From contig JAHFCD010000007.1 in NCBI GenBank assembly GCA_023249695.1, positions 7,871 through 13,936 on the forward strand: 6,066 nt of DNA, read 5' to 3'. This document shows positions 4,698 to 6,066 of the stretch, piece after piece. This DNA comes from Elusimicrobiota bacterium (GTDB lineage Bacteria; Elusimicrobiota; Elusimicrobia; UBA1565; UBA9628). The notes under the pieces are model-generated. The model searched no databases. It saw only the letters and a list, made by a program, of their open reading frames with translations, and had not been told where the DNA came from. A program made the position numbers and the translations under genes. Numbering within the stretch: position 1 is the stretch's first letter; each line of letters starts with the position of its first letter.

Positions 4698-4747
4698 TAA
4701 ACTCGACTATCGTAATTTAGACGTCAAGATACCCGGAGGTAATTCAG

Positions 4748-5059
4748 ATGGCCGAAGCGACTCTCTCGAAAGTGAAGATCCAGCCCCTCGGCGACCGTGT
4801 GCTCGTCAAGCCCGCGGAAGCGAAGGAAACCAAGCGCGGCGGGATCATCATCCCCGACTCCGCGAAGGAAAAGCCGCAGGAAGGCATCATCGCGGCGTGC
4901 GGCAAGGGCAAGACGACGGAAGACGGCAAGGTGATCGCCCTCGACGTCAAGGTCGGCGACAAGATCCTGTACGGCAAGTACTCGGGCTCCGAGATCAAGC
5001 TGGACGATGAGGATTATCTCATCATGCACCAGGACGACATCCTCGGCATCCTGAAGTAA
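4748..5059 (+). CDS. groES: co-chaperonin GroES (Hsp10)
   Basis: This 103-residue protein forms the heptameric lid of the GroEL folding chamber in the cytoplasm and binds the ADP/ATP-bound ring. Family signatures run along its length: [14 protein letters not shown] near the start (about 9-22), the mobile loop [21 protein letters not shown] (about 26-46) whose GGIII part contacts Gro[16 protein letters not shown] (about 67-80), and the [17 protein letters not shown] ending (about 85-102). Length is slightly above the usual 95-97 because of about seven extra N-terminal residues. The ATG at 4748 has GGAGGT 7 nt upstream (4735-4740). It is the first gene of the operon, controlled by the promoter and CIRCE element upstream, with groEL 32 bp downstream. 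Confidence 0.98.
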   Translation: MAEATLSKVKIQPLGDRVLVKPAEAKETKRGGIIIPDSAKEKPQEGIIAACGKGKTTEDGKVIALDVKVGDKILYGKYSGSEIKLDDEDYLIMHQDDILGILK

Positions 5060-5082
5060 TCACCACTATATATAGGAGATAG

Positions 5083-6066
<984 letters not shown>

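Overview
The window comes from a GC-rich bacterium with strong G/C bias at third codon positions. Nothing in it fixes the taxon. The groES-groEL operon under a CIRCE operator rules out a purely enterobacterial groE layout. The GYF-like/coiled-coil protein pair and the secreted beta-helix protein resemble what is often seen in Elusimicrobiota or similar environmental lineages, but that placement is a low-confidence inference.

Layout from left to right. Positions 1-648 (minus) hold the N-terminal part of an exported, probably beta-helical surface protein that runs off the left edge. Its start region is odd: a terminator-like hairpin, a 26-bp alternating CG/TA tract and no ordinary start codon. 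Positions 792-1211 (minus) hold a small protein made only of the two helix-turn-helix units of an IS630-type transposase, without the DDE catalytic domain. Positions 1313-2382 (minus) carry two overlapping response-regulator genes, a single-domain CheY-like receiver followed by a PhoB/OmpR-type regulator, with no histidine kinase in view. A 59-bp divergent promoter region (2383-2441) separates them from a rightward pair, 2442-4204. That pair is a coiled-coil protein and, overlapping by ATGA, a protein with a GYF-like N-terminus, a coiled-coil centre and a Pro-rich tail.

The 543-bp gap 4205-4747 is the most unusual part. It holds two diverged, oppositely oriented copies (about 120 bp each) of one near-palindromic, multi-branched repeat. 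Base changes in the stems are compensatory, so the fold has been kept while the sequence drifted. Between the copies lies a 10-bp GC hairpin capped by GAAA. Just downstream sit a consensus sigma-70 promoter and a CIRCE element that control groES (4748-5059) and groEL (from 5092, cut by the right edge).

The GroE genes encode the heat-shock folding chamber and should be HrcA-controlled. The two response regulators may regulate, or work with, the divergent coiled-coil pair. The inverted-repeat family next to groE is the best candidate for something undescribed: an ERIC/Correia/MITE-like dispersed element or a structured RNA.
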